A DNA stretch of 64,000 bases. Source: Erodium maritimum (taxonomy: Eukaryota; Streptophyta; Magnoliopsida; Geraniales; Geraniaceae). Location of the stretch: positions 59,726,336 through 59,790,335 of the forward strand of contig OY997592.1 of NCBI GenBank assembly GCA_963921825.1, given 5' to 3'. Below are positions 47,301 through 58,880 of the stretch, in pieces; position 1 is the stretch's first letter, and the number at the start of each line of letters is the position of its first letter. Below the pieces are notes generated by a model that saw only the letters and a program-made list of their open reading frames with translations, was not told the origin of the DNA and made no database searches. The position numbers and the translations under genes were made by a program.

Positions 47301-48974
47301 CAAAAGTCATACCCCTTTATCCAATTGTTTGAGAGCTAGGCACTAGGGAGTAGGGCTCTTTACGATTATTTTTTAAACCTGCAAGTGGTTGCGGAATGAA
47401 GTTATCTGAGTGTTGGACGCGTCTGTTGTAAGCATAAGTACTTGATAAGATGGTTCTCTGGAATTACATTAGATGGATATTCAATGTGGTCATGTATTAT
47501 CATATGGTGCCTTTAAGACATGGCTGACCCTTTCCATAATAGTACTAATGTATGTCTTTTGATTTGATGGTCTTGTACATTGATGTTTTGAAACATTTAT
47601 CTTAGTTGAACGGGCATTATTTAAACCCCAGAGCCAGTAATGTGGATATATTTCTATTTTGTTTGCAGATTTTGATAATCATTGAGCTTAGTTTTGCTAA
47701 CTGCAAGAAATACTCTTCTAACATAAGAAATAATGTGCAGATGACTATGACCGAGTCATTGAAGAGGCTATACAGCAAACAAAGTAAGATAAACTACCCC
47801 AGCCACATTTATGTTCACTTATTTCATTTTGTCTGCTTTAGGGTGACTTTTACACAATATCTTTTACTCTTGAAATCCGTCACTTGGCTTGTTATGAACA
47901 TTTAGTTACTAAGTGAATGATTGGTAGCAGGTGTTCATTTTAGATTTCAATAAGGTTGTTGCTGGTGCAAAAAAATGCTAGGTAAATTAGAGATTCTCAA
48001 AATAATAGATAGATTATACACACCAAATTCTCATAAAAGGGTTTACATTCACTGGCTGGTCAAGACAAGCACTTCCCCTTATGAGGTTTGGTGATCGAAC
48101 TCTAGTGGGTCATCTGCTTGAGAGCAGATGGGGGAAGGGGTTAGGAATTAGATTAGAAATCACCTATTAAAATAACGGTTTACATGTAACTGTGATATCA
48201 TGGCTATCAATCCACCATTGGCTGGGGTTGGTCAAGGCCAATAGTTCGGTAGTCAATTACCACTCCGGCGTGAAAATAGTACCTAAAACATTTTTTGTCA
48301 TATTTAGTCCCTAAAGTTGCAAAGTTGATCACTACGCCATTGTGGTGATATTGACATTTCACCACCATATGTGACTAAATGGATCAAAACTGAACAAATC
48401 ATACTCTACTGTTTTTAAACATTGTGCCTCCTCTTACATGTATCTATTGGAAGAGCCTTAATATCCAGATAGTATGAGAGAGATCTTTTCTTTGTTGACT
48501 TCACTCTTTTCATGGTTCAGGTATGGAACAACTTCTGTAAAGAGGAGGCGGGAACCAAAGCACAAGGAGTGTGGGAGCTCAGACATGGATATGGATCTGA
48601 AAGACGATTCTGGTTCAGAGGGTGACTCCATTGATAGTGGCTCTGATAACAACCACAACAATGACTCCAAATCTGATGAAGAAAATGACCACATTGGCGA
48701 TAAGAACCACAGCAATGACTCCATGCATAGTGACTCTGATAATAACCACAGCAATGACTCCAAATCTGATGAAGACAATGACCACATTGGCGATAAGAAC
48801 CAAGCAGCGCCAAGATCCAACGAAGACATCAAGGGATTTCTGCAGAAACTGGATTCCAACCATCACACTGTTCCAACCAGAAGCCCTGCTGCAAAGCACA
48901 GGTTGAGGCAAAGACTTACTCGTAACTCTGCTCTTGACTCTACTGTTATTCCTGATTCAGATGATGAGAACTAG
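44341..48974 (+). CDS. DDR4: DDT-domain chromatin protein (DDR4-like), 11 exons, 488 aa
   Basis: Exons: 44341-44511, 44595-44708, 45455-45550, 45645-45682, 45786-45867, 46113-46219, 46301-46451, 46532-46624, 46741-46858, 47741-47783, 48521-48974 (stop TAG at 48972). All are GT-AG and in phase. An in-frame ATG at 44191 exists, but the intervening codons look like pyrimidine-rich leader, so 44341 is chosen. Residues about 38-125 form a DDT fold ('LASVLNFLSVFKPVIGKDL', 'LLAQLHIILLKG', 'WVTVLCKKLKPWW'). Residues about 195-240 hold a WHIM-like 'YWFDGNAVTGYRLYKEVK'. The C-terminus is acidic and Ser/Asp/Asn-rich with a duplicated 'DSKSDE(E/D)NDHIGDKN' unit, and a basic RSCRSRRP patch precedes it. 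Known: Arabidopsis DDR4 (At1g18950) is a nuclear DDT-domain protein that may associate with ISWI remodellers. The role here is inferred from that. Confidence 0.88.
48650..48800 (+). repeat. Internal duplication in the last exon of DDR4
   Basis: The stretch encoding DNNHNNDSKSDEENDHIGDKN recurs about 105 bp later as DNNHSNDSKSDEDNDHIGDKN with near-identical DNA (from about 48646 and about 48739). This is a recent in-frame duplication in a disordered acidic tail. Confidence 0.75.
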
Positions 48975-50564
48975 GGGCGCAGGACCTTGTGGCTTGCCAT
49001 ATTTGGAAGAGCCACTTGTGATTTGTTGAGAGATAGTGACATGGGAATGTAAGTAAAATGTTGTCCCTTCGGTTTCTTATTACAACTAGGCAGTGTAAAA
49101 AGCATCATTTTGTATGACAATATGTGATGCTAAGTTTTGTTCTGTCAATGTTCTCTTGAACCCCGCAGAGGCAAATGCTTGTTTTGTACGGAACAAAACT
49201 TGTAGGGAACATTGTTCAAGTCACTGTAGCAGTACAAATGTGTCAGTGTTCGTTATTACCCTATTATGAGAGTTCCAAACATGTATGAATCCTTTATTTT
49301 GTTTGAGTTCATTTATGAAAGTACACAAATGATCTATTTTGTTTTAATTTGATTATATCATTCGAAGACCAAATTAAAAAGGAAATAAAATCAAAGTAAA
49401 ATAAAATAAATATTTAGAACTAAATAGTAATAAGGAGATTTAATATTATATGTTTATTTTCAACGAAATGTGCAATGTTTTAACAATAGAAAAAAACAAG
49501 TCGTTACAAAAAACAAGGCCCCAAAAGGTCTTTGTTCATCAAACTCTAAGAGAAACTAACCGTAATTATACATGATTTTCAAAAAACATGGAACTCTAAA
49601 ATAACTGACAAACTGAAAAGAACTACTCAAGATGGTACATAAATGCTACTTGATCCCATAAGGAGAAATCTTTTCGTCGTGAGGAACGCGATAGAACCTG
49701 AACTCAACAATAGTAAATTATAAACTAAAATCAAATTGAGGAAAACCGTTCAAGATGATACCTAAATGCTGCTTGATCCCATGGGGAGGGTTCTTTTCGC
49801 CGTGAGGAGTATAATCGAACTTGCACTCGACAGTAACTAAGGGACGATTTTCGCCGTGAGAAGTGCTATCGAACTTGAGGTCGCGAATTTCCGTGTCATT
49901 GAACCTTGTAAACAAAGAAAAAATAGAGAAAAGAATCAAACGATCATGCCGACTCGGAATCGGGAGACAGACCAAAGAAGAGGCATCGGTGGAGGCTAAG
50001 GAGATGAATACGTTAATGAAAACTTCAGATATGGCGAGAGTTGAACATGGGGGATGATCCGTGACGGAGAGCTCCGAAGCAGGGAGGTCGACTGATGTCG
50101 AAGTGAACTAGGCGGTAACCATCAGAGTTGCAGGAGGGGACCCTAATAAACATGGGGGGCATGTTGTTGGTGATGAGAGAGAACCAACGACACGATGGCT
50201 AACAGCAATGTGTAAGAAGTCCCGACAGAATCACACGAGAATACTCATTTCATATATACAAAGTATTTTTATCAAAAATATATTTGAAATTTACTTATTA
50301 AATCTTAAATCACACTAACATATAAAATACTTTCAAATTTATTGGATATATAAGTTTCACCACCTTGACAGGTCTAATATTTAATTATATTTTTCTTAAC
50401 AGACATTAGCATATCTAGAAATTTATTTTTTATGAATTATATTAAATAAAAATAAAATCCCGACCCAAAATTGGATAAATATAGAGTAATAAAGCAGATA
50501 ATTGAACTGAACAGTCTGAAGATCGTGAGACTAAAAATAATAATAGAAGAAGAAAATTTATCAT
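48975..50564. other. Intergenic region with weak minus-strand ORF built on a repeated ~60-bp unit
   Basis: About 300 bp of DDR4 3' UTR is followed by AT-rich spacer. Around 49640-49900 a unit reading on minus 'F(y/d)xxPHGE/DEK...GIK' appears about three times (about 49652-49700, 49773-49820, 49838-49880). The longest minus frame is 85 codons (49975-49718). I do not recognise the protein. It may be a gene fragment. No RNA gene is seen. Confidence 0.35.
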
Positions 50565-50659
50565 ATATCAAAATGCTATGATTTGATGGCGGGAGAGGGA
50601 TACTACGATAGTGTCCAAAGGCACCGATACAGCTACTCCCAACGGTGAGCTAAGACAGA

Positions 50660-52700
50660 GAGGGTCTATTTCCGAAAAAGTTGGCTTCGAGATGGACTAA
50701 GTACTCCTTCGAGGATCCAGCGTGCGTCGTTCTCCATTGATTGATAGTGTAGGGCTCCAAGAACACGAAAGTGCTGGCTCCCAAGATAGTATAAGAGTAT
50801 TGTATATGTACTTGGGGAAACCACTACCACCATACATCTAGTGGAAGGGTAATTCCTCCAGACCCCCACTAGACCACGACTCCTCATTAGGTAAAGGTGA
50901 GGGTGCTAGCTGCCCCCCCCCCCCCTCGTTGCTCGGTGCACTCCATCAGAACGTGTAGAACCCTCAGATTTTAAGTCTTGAATATCTACAACTAGGTACT
51001 TCCTACCCGCCGGGAGGGAGTCGTAATTAGTCTCTGAGCACCCTCGATCTTTCCTCTGTATGACTCCTCAAATAGTAGTGGGACTAATCTCTGACCGATA
51101 TCAAAAGCGGCGGAGGGCCTCTTCCTCACAATGAGGTATCACAGGGAAAGTCCTGGCGAGGACCGATGATAGGAAAAGACCAGACTCGTTGTTGGGGGAC
51201 CCGGTCGGACGGTCACTTATAACGGGAAAAGATCTGATACGGTAGGACGATTCTGCTACATCATCCACCATCTTCCCCTTCCTGTCGCCTGGTCTTGAGG
51301 TCACTGGTGTGAAGTTCGAGGCCCACTGTACAGAGGCCCCCCTCATATGGGAGTAGGTGACCGAGCAGTTTGTGGGTCAACAAAAGATCATAGGAAGGTC
51401 CCCTATCTCCTTTTCCTACAAGACATACCGAGGCTATATGACCGACACAACTACAACCAAAGCAATGGTCTGACATATGTTCATAAGTGAGGTGAAGGAG
51501 AATTTGTGCCTCCGATTCCAAGATACGGAACCACAATTGACTCTATAAGGGCAGTTGTACGTCCCACCACACCAGAAATCGCATAAATCCCCCTAACTCA
51601 TCTCGTCCGCATCGTCGTCTACAACTAGTTGCCCAGAGTGCCCCCAGCCGAAAGCCGACACCCCGGTTCCAAGCTCCCACCGAAAGTTTGATATGCGAAC
51701 CTAGATTGAGAAATGGGTGAAGAGCGTGTCATGAGGTCGCATCTGGGATGGAGGCCCGTGAATAGGACCAGGGAGTGCTTAAAGGGCTACAACTTACCAG
51801 CCAACACCTGAGCTCTCTCCTTCAATGTTCGAAAGAAGAAATCGACCTTTCCGCCTTTCAAGGGTCGTGCCACCACATCCGAAAAACATTAAATCTCCTC
51901 TAGTCAATCGATAAAAGATCTCCATATAAAGTAGTTGTTGTTAGTACCCGAGACGCAACCGGGTACATAAAATTGTGGCCCCTACCGAATAGATCCGTTG
52001 GGGAATGACCACCTCCCGAATGGCTAGGCCTCCCATGCGGATGTCGAGCTCGTCCATTCTAGCCTACATAGGAGGCCATGAGGAATGCGAGCCTTGTTTG
52101 TACCCAAAACGCCTTGTCGGGTCACCATCACACTTTTCCCTAATCGGTTTACTAGGATCCACCCTAGTCTCCCTACCAGCCTCTATAGACGACCTTCGCC
52201 GCCACGTCCCCGTCCCGGTCGGAGGAGAAACCGACCCCCTCTCCATAGGAGCAATCCTTGTTAGAGAGAAGGAATCCGATTAGAGACCTTCATTAACCCC
52301 GACCTACGAATCCCCGTCCTCCTCAACCGAATCTCAATGCCTGTTGATCGCCCCAACCCCAGCAATCCCGTCGTCGTATATGGCCAGGTTTAGTGGAGAA
52401 CGACCAGTACGCTTGTGAGATATGTAAGGTCGACGGAGATGACATCCTCTCCACTGCCATTGTATATCGTGTTCATAATCCCCTAACCGAAGTCCGTCGT
52501 ACCAGACTCCAAGGACCACCCACTAAGCCCCCTTATCAGAGGATCCTGCCACCAGTCGCTAAAGGAGAGTCTTCCTCCCTCGCTTGAGCCGTAAAGATCA
52601 TCTTTGCTATCGTTTCCAGTGCTGAGCCCATCGGTAGCACACAGAGAAGAGAGAGAATCACTGAAACCGCCGAAAAAGAGAGCCCTGAAATTTTTTGGAG
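50660..52700 (-). pseudogene. LINE ORF1 remains (gag-like, zinc knuckle)
   Basis: The clearest part is 51536-51261: 'LTYEHMSDHCFGCSCVGHIASVC', which contains a CX2CX4HX4C knuckle, preceded by sequence in the style of plant LINE DUF4283 proteins. The frame is broken by several stops above and below. It reads on the strand opposite to the ORF2 half. Confidence 0.65.
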
Positions 52701-52887
52701 TCGTCGTTACCTAAGAGGAAGTCAAAACCATTTTTTACGAATCCTACTTTTCAGAGAGAGATGAGAGCGAACGAACACTGTGGTTTAAATTTGTTAACCT
52801 TAATATTTTTATAATTGTTAAGATTGGTTCACATTTATAAGTTCTAAAAATTAAAAATAAGTTTACCAAATAGCGTCCCTTCGGAGT

Positions 52888-55800
52888 TTGGGATATTCTA
52901 CTTCTGACCATATGCCCATACTACTACAGTTCCAGGCAGAGCAACTTGCACCGACCCCGAGACAATTTAGGTTTGAAAACAACTGGACGGAGCACCTAGA
53001 GTGTGGACAATTAGTCCAAACGGAATGGGGTCACCCGCGAGATAGACACATCAAACACCATATTGATGATATTGGTTCGTCCCTGGATAAGTGGGGACAA
53101 ACAGTATACCGGAAAAATATTAACTGGATCCGGAGCTTCCAGAAGCAACTGCGGGAACTCAATGGGTGTAAAGACCAACAAAGTATTCGGAAGAGGTTGG
53201 CGATCCAAACACAGTATAATCGGGCCCTGGCAACGCAGGAAGCCTTTTGACGTCAACGGGCTAAGCAACACTGGTTAGCAGGTTCGGAACGGAATACCAA
53301 GTTCTTTCAAAGGGTGATTATCAGGATCTTGGAAACAGATGATGGGGAGGAAGTCATGTGGGATACAGGGATGCAAGAACTGCTCTTGAATTATTTTAAG
53401 CAGATCTTCATGGCAGGTTCAGGGTCACCAGACTCGTTACCTTTCAGGATCCCGGAACTGATAACTGAGGTACATAATGAACAGTTGACGAAAGCGGTTA
53501 CTGACGAGGAAGTTAGACATGCAATCTTCCAAATGGGTCCATCCAAATCCACGGGGCCCGATGGTCTTAACCCAAAATTTTATCAGCACTTCTGGGAGAC
53601 AGTGAAGGAAGAGGTTGTGGATTTTGTCCGGAATGTGATAGCAACCGGTCAGGTGGATAGTGATATCAATAAAACTACCCTCGTGTTGATCCCGAAACTG
53701 CAAGGAAAATAAAGGACATGCGCCCCATTGCCTTATGCAACGTCATCTTCCGTACCCTATCCAAGGTCTTTGCGAACAAATTGAAGCCTCTACTGGAACC
53801 ACTCATATCGGAGAATCAGGGGGCTTTTGTCCCGGGGAGATCCATCCAGGATGATATTTTCATCTCATATGAGGTGATCCATACATTACGCAGGAAAACC
53901 CAGGGGGTGAACGGTTTCATGTCTCTCAAGCTCGATATGAGCAAGACATATGACAGAGTGAAGTGGTCTTTCATCCTAGCCATGCTGAGATCATTCGGGT
54001 GTGGTTCTCACTGGAGGAAATTGGCCTTGACATGCATGCAATCAATCCAATACACTGTGAGCTCAGGAGGGAAGAACACTGAGGCATTCACTGTTGGACG
54101 GGGAATCAGGCAGGGAGACCCTCTATCTCCCTACCGTTTCCTATTTTGCATGGAGGGTCTTTCTCGTATGTTACGCCAAGCAGAAGCAGCGGGTAAGATA
54201 CACGGGGTCTCTCTAGCCAGGGGTGCCCCGGTCATTTCCCATGTATTTTTCGCAGATGATTGCTATATATTTTGCAAAGCTAATCAACAGGAAGCTGAAT
54301 ACATGCATGGGATTCTGAATACCCCGACCGCGGATAGGACTACCTGTACAGGGATTCTGGGCATTTATGAAATATCTCAGGTAACCTATCTGGGTGTACC
54401 CAATATGCTAGGTCGAAGGAAGGGCCAGAGTCTTCAATTTATCTATGACAAACTAGCTTCAAAGATTAGTACATTGGATGGGCAAATGATATCTGCAGGA
54501 GGCAAAAAGCTTATGGTCAGGTCGGTTCTCTAGGCATTGACGATATACGCTATGAGCGTTTTTCTACTCCCCCTGACTTTAGTGAGCCAGATTCATGTGG
54601 CTCTATCTCGATATTGGTGGTCAGGGACATCGAGGGCCAAGAAGCCGATCATTTGGCAGGATTGGGCGAAGCTCTGTAGGGCGAAGGAGGTATGAGGTAT
54701 GGGGTTCCGGGACATGCGAGATATGAATGTGGCGTTATTGGAAAAGATGGGTTGGAAATTCCTCTCGGATCCAGGTTGTCTGGTATCGAGAATTTTCAAG
54801 GCGCGCTACTTCCCGAAGGGAGACTTTCTGTCGGCAGGAGAGGGGCAAAACCCGAGTCAGATTTGGACGGGATTGAGGGCTACCTAGAGCTTATTATGCC
54901 AGGGAATCCGTCGGACGATAGGGGACAAAATACATACTATGGTGGAGGGTACCCCTTGGTTGATGGGCGACGTACCATTTATTCCCCTACACGCTTCCTC
55001 GATACCTGATATGAAGGTGGCTGATTTGGCATTATGGACATGAGGCTGGGATATACCGAAGTTGAACTCAGTTTTCCAACCAGATGTTGTGGCCGAGATC
55101 CCGCAGGTACCTCCACCAAAGCCGGAAACCAGTGATACGTGGTATTGGGTCCATAATGTGCAAGGTATATATTCGGTCAAAGAGGGATATCGGTTTCTCT
55201 CGCGACTCCATAACAGATGGCACATTTCGGCTGAAGCAACGGTATGGACAGGCATCTGGGACCTCGACATCCAACCAAGGATCAAGGTCTTTTTGTGGAG
55301 GGCCCTTTCAGGTAATCTACAGGTGTTCCAATTCCATATACTTTCCCTTTGTGTTTGACGGAACGGAAAACCACATCCCATCTGCTTTTACACTGTGATT
55401 TTACGGCGGGGGTGTGGGCTCTTGTTGATATGCAGGTACTCATACAACCACAATATACTATGGAGACCTGGTCGACGCTTGTTATGGCCTTACCAGATAT
55501 GGAGACCAAAAGCAGGATTGCGATGATAGTATGGGAAATATGGAAGGCGAGGAACGATATGGTATGGGACCAGGTCCAGTAGAACCCCCCGCTAATCCGA
55601 GCCACGGTCCTGAGAAACCAGCACAGCTGGGTGGAAGCAAACCGAGACCCCACAAGGGTAGTAGGAGGTTGAGCTCCGCCACTTCCTAATTGGTTTACCA
55701 TTAATGTCGATGGAGCAGTTTTTCCATAATCACACCAGGTTGGTTGGGGATGGATATGCAGATCATATCAGGGGTTAGTGATTGAGGCCCGAAATGGTCA

Positions 55801-56149
55801 CATGACAACTACAACGGGAGCTGAAGGGGCAGAAGTGGAAGCGGTTCTCCAGGCACTCCGTTGGGCAAAGGAACAATGCCGGCAACAGATCATAATCCGA
55901 TGCGATGCTCAGTATATTGTGCACCTGATTCGGGAGTCTAGTCCTTTATATTCTCCCATAGGTCGGGCCATTATGGAATGTCGGTCTATTTTATGTGCTC
56001 TCGAGAATGCTAAACTCGAGTATATTCCTAGGACAGCGAACGGGACGGTCCATTGGCTAACCAGAACAGCCCGTTCCATGCCTGTTCTTTCGTGGTCTGG
56101 TTTCACTGTACCAGATGCACTGGTTTGTATCTTGACTCAGTTTAAATAA
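52888..56149 (+). pseudogene. LINE ORF2 remains: endonuclease end, reverse transcriptase, RNase H
   Basis: It starts at the C-terminal endonuclease motif 'YSTSDHMPILL' (SDH). It continues through 'GPDGLNPKFYQHFW', then the RT with 'MRPIALCNVIFR', 'QGAFVPGRSIQDD', 'LKLDMSKTYDRVKW', 'RQGDPLSPYRFLF' and the active site 'FFADDCYIF'. Next is a zf-RVT domain (about 55110-55320, 'DTWYWVHNVQGIYSVKEGY'), and last an RVT_3 RNase H (55778-56149, 'EGAEVEAVLQALRWA', 'IRCDAQYIVHLI'). Inactivated by an in-frame TGA at 53248, a shift near 53710, a TAG at 54531 and further shifts. The conserved 'KAYD' of the RT reads KTYD. Confidence 0.85.
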
Positions 56150-56419
56150 GATACAGTACCCTACCGTTTCAAAAAAAATATCAATGAACGAGAGATAAAA
56201 TTAGTAACCTAACGACATTTCTAGCCTTTTATCCTTACAAATTATCACGGTAAGAAAGGGACTAAAAGGTAATTTCGCCCATTATTCATTCATATAAAAA
56301 GAAAAATGATTTTCCAAAAATATAAACGAGCCCGCGAAAGTCATGGAATAGAACAAGAGAGAAGAAGCTTCTCTTCTCTCGGGAAGGATCTGAAAAATCA
56401 GCTTCGCGACGAAGAAGAA

Positions 56420-58054
56420 ATGGCAGCCAACGTCGACCGAGAAGCGAGGAGGAGGAGAATCGTCGACAGGGGAAACGACCGTTTTGCCCTCATCACCGGC
56501 CGCTCTCCGAATCTCTCTACCACCGAATTTCCGTCCCCTCCGTCTCCCCAGGGCCGCCATGAACGCGCAGCTTCGTGCCCTCCCTTGGATGAGGACTCCA
56601 GACCGAAGTTCGGGCGCTCTGTTCTTACCCACAGTGCGCTTCATCTCTCTCTCTCTCCCTCTATGAGCATTTTCCCTTCAAATTAGTTGTTGGGTTTGTT
56701 TATTCAATTGATTCACTTTCGCGCTGCGATTTCTGGGTTCTCATTGAATATTCGATCTGAAATGTGAGATTTTATTTGTGGAAGGAATGTAGAGTCATTG
56801 TCAGTTTGGCATTGTTTAATCTATCAAATTTTGTTAAATTTTGTGTCTTCCGGCATGGGTTTCAACTCCTCTTTTTTAATCTTATCCTAATGGTGATTGT
56901 AGAAGAAATTTAGATTTGTTATTTGGTGGGTTTATTTCAAAATTTCATTTTTGGCCAATTCTACCTTTTGTGCTGATGCTTTATTTTAATGGATGAATGC
57001 AAATTGGGTTTTATTAGTTCATATAGTTTGGACAAAAAAAATGTTGTGGCGTTGGTAATGAGTGTTATGTTTAGCTTTTTCTTTGATTTAGTTCAATGAG
57101 ATTTATTTTTTGGTGGGGGTATTTTGAATTTTCAAATTAGACCAAAATGTTTATTGATGTATTATTGCTCCTCGAATTTGGATACTTTGAAATGGAAAAT
57201 TCAATTTAAAGGGCATGTTGGTTTACTATTTGGTGTCTGCAATTTAATTTTTCAAGCTTGACCTATATGTTGATGTATTGTTCATGCAATTTGGATATTT
57301 GAAATGATTTTTTAAAAATGTAATTTGCATATTGGTTCTTGCAGTTAATCGCTATGATGATAACGGGCTCCCTGGACTCACTAACTGGAATGAAGCTAAC
57401 AAGATAGATAACGATAATGGCCATGTAGGGTCTGGTGCTGGGCAAAACAAAACACGACCTCCTCTGGCTAAGTCTGAGATCAGCTCTGAAGCCTCAAGTG
57501 GCCCTCCTGCTTCAGAATCTAGTGCCAGATCTCGATCTCAAGCCTCATCTACAAATCCAAATTCATCTGTTACCACAAGTTCAGAGCATGGCATGGCTAG
57601 AAGCAATGAAGTTAACAGACCAGCTGCTCATCCTCGAAACACAATACTTGCTGCTATTAGTCCGAATCTAATAATTCATTCTATTGAAGTTACAGAACCA
57701 AGCCGCCTGCAGTTCTCTATAAATGTAGCTGTTCTAGTGGTTCTAGCAAACATTGGGTTACCTATAATAGGGTGGCGGTATATAAAGGGTCTCATATCAC
57801 TTATGCCGCTTCATATAGTTTTCTTGACCAATACAAGTTTTGTGATTCTGCAATATCTTGATTTTGAAGAAAGACATCAAGTAAGGCCTCACAAAGAGCC
57901 GGTGGCTATGGCTGCTGGCGATGGAGCTAACTGGGCTGAGCAAGTAGGTGATGCTGTGCAAGCAGGTATACTTCTCCTGAGGGTAGGTCGTGCTGTGCTC
58001 ACAGATTTTGCTGTCTACTCAGCCATTGTCACGTGCTTCCTCTGCTTCAAATAG
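56420..58054 (+). CDS. GET2: GET2/CAML-type tail-anchored-protein receptor subunit, 2 exons, 307 aa
   Basis: Exons 56420-56633 and 57345-58054. The donor gtgcgc and acceptor ttgcag give a matching phase (Ile at residue 72). An in-frame ATG at 56306 is not used here because the 56420 ATG places the conserved motif directly at the N-terminus, as in relatives. Residues 7-27 carry the basic motif EARRRRIVDRGNDR followed by FALITG, like the GET3-binding arm of yeast Get2 and animal CAML. A Ser/Asn-rich disordered linker follows (about 30-170). Three hydrophobic segments come last, about 194-214, 222-243 and 280-305, ending CFLCFK. Known: plant GET2 (At4g32680, G1IP) pairs with GET1 in the ER membrane to receive tail-anchored proteins from GET3. 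The gene is convergent with the NRG2-like gene. Confidence 0.8.
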
Positions 58055-58880
58055 CGATTCAACTAGTACATTTTTGGTCTATGCCTTTTAACAGCTTGAG
58101 TTCTATCTATTCTTTAACGTAGGATGATGTGGCTTTGTATTGTAATTGACTTTGCAATTTAATTGTTTTTGTATTAAGTCCATTCTTATGGAATAAAGAT
58201 ATCATTTTGCATTGCATTTGGCACACTGCCGTTTAGTTGAGCTAGAGGCTTTAATTACAGGGATCCATCTTATAGACTATAGCCCTTTGTCTGTCTATCT
58301 GTCGTGTTGTTGATATTTGAATGTTTCATGAAGATGTTCTTTTGCATTCCATTGCTTTCAAGTTTAGTTCAACTTGAGGCTTTTATTACATAATTGTTTA
58401 GCCTTCTGTGGAAGAAACTATTCGATTTGCATTCAACTTTAGTTCAATTTGAGGCTTTGATTACATAAATGTTTAGCATTCCGTGGAAGAAACTATTCCA
58501 CTTGTGTGTATCTGTTTCTCGGATTGCAACAACTCTGTAGGCTCGTTCTTAAGCTGCTGGTTGATTGTTCTTGTGGCATAATGAGAACTCATAACCTTTG
58601 AAGCATTTTAATTATTCCATTTGTATCAAAATTCATGCACAATTTACTTGAGACAAAAAATAAATGATCAAAACTTCTGAGAGAACAAATCTTAAACGTT
58701 TTCATAATTTGATAAACTACCAAGCTTCTGAGACAGTTGAAGACAAACTGTCATAATCTACAGGCACAACAAGAAGCAACTACAAGTGGTGCCAATGTTA
58801 CAACATGCATTGAAGTCTAATAACTTAACTAACTACAGAGGACACCATGGTCCAAGTCCGAGGAAATCTCATGCGTGAAG
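58055..58880. other. Convergent intergenic region with a tandem ~75-bp duplication
   Basis: It holds the 3' UTRs of the GET2-like and NRG2-like genes. A unit running from 'tttagttcaa(c/t)ttgaggct' to 'gtggaagaaactattc' occurs at about 58362-58436 and again at about 58437-58503. No other gene is seen. Confidence 0.65.

Larger units (their letters stand above)
50576..56177 (+). mobile_element. LINE (L1-type) retrotransposon with inverted 5' part
   Basis: From about 52880 to 56170 plus-strand ORF2 remains are seen: endonuclease end, reverse transcriptase, zf-RVT and RNase H, ending in 'ccgtttc' plus an A-run at 56171. From about 52690 down to about 50600 the minus strand carries LINE ORF1 remains, so the two halves point away from a junction near 52.7-52.87 kb. 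The flanks 'atatcaaaatg' (50565-50575) and 'atatcaatg' (56178-56186) could be a target duplication with a 2-base slip. This arrangement is the known signature of twin priming. Two separate insertions cannot be excluded. Confidence 0.7.

Noticed and set aside
48000-48300. SINE in the DDR4 intron
   Set aside because: There is a weak B-box-like 'gtgatcgaactc' but no convincing A box, tail or target duplication.
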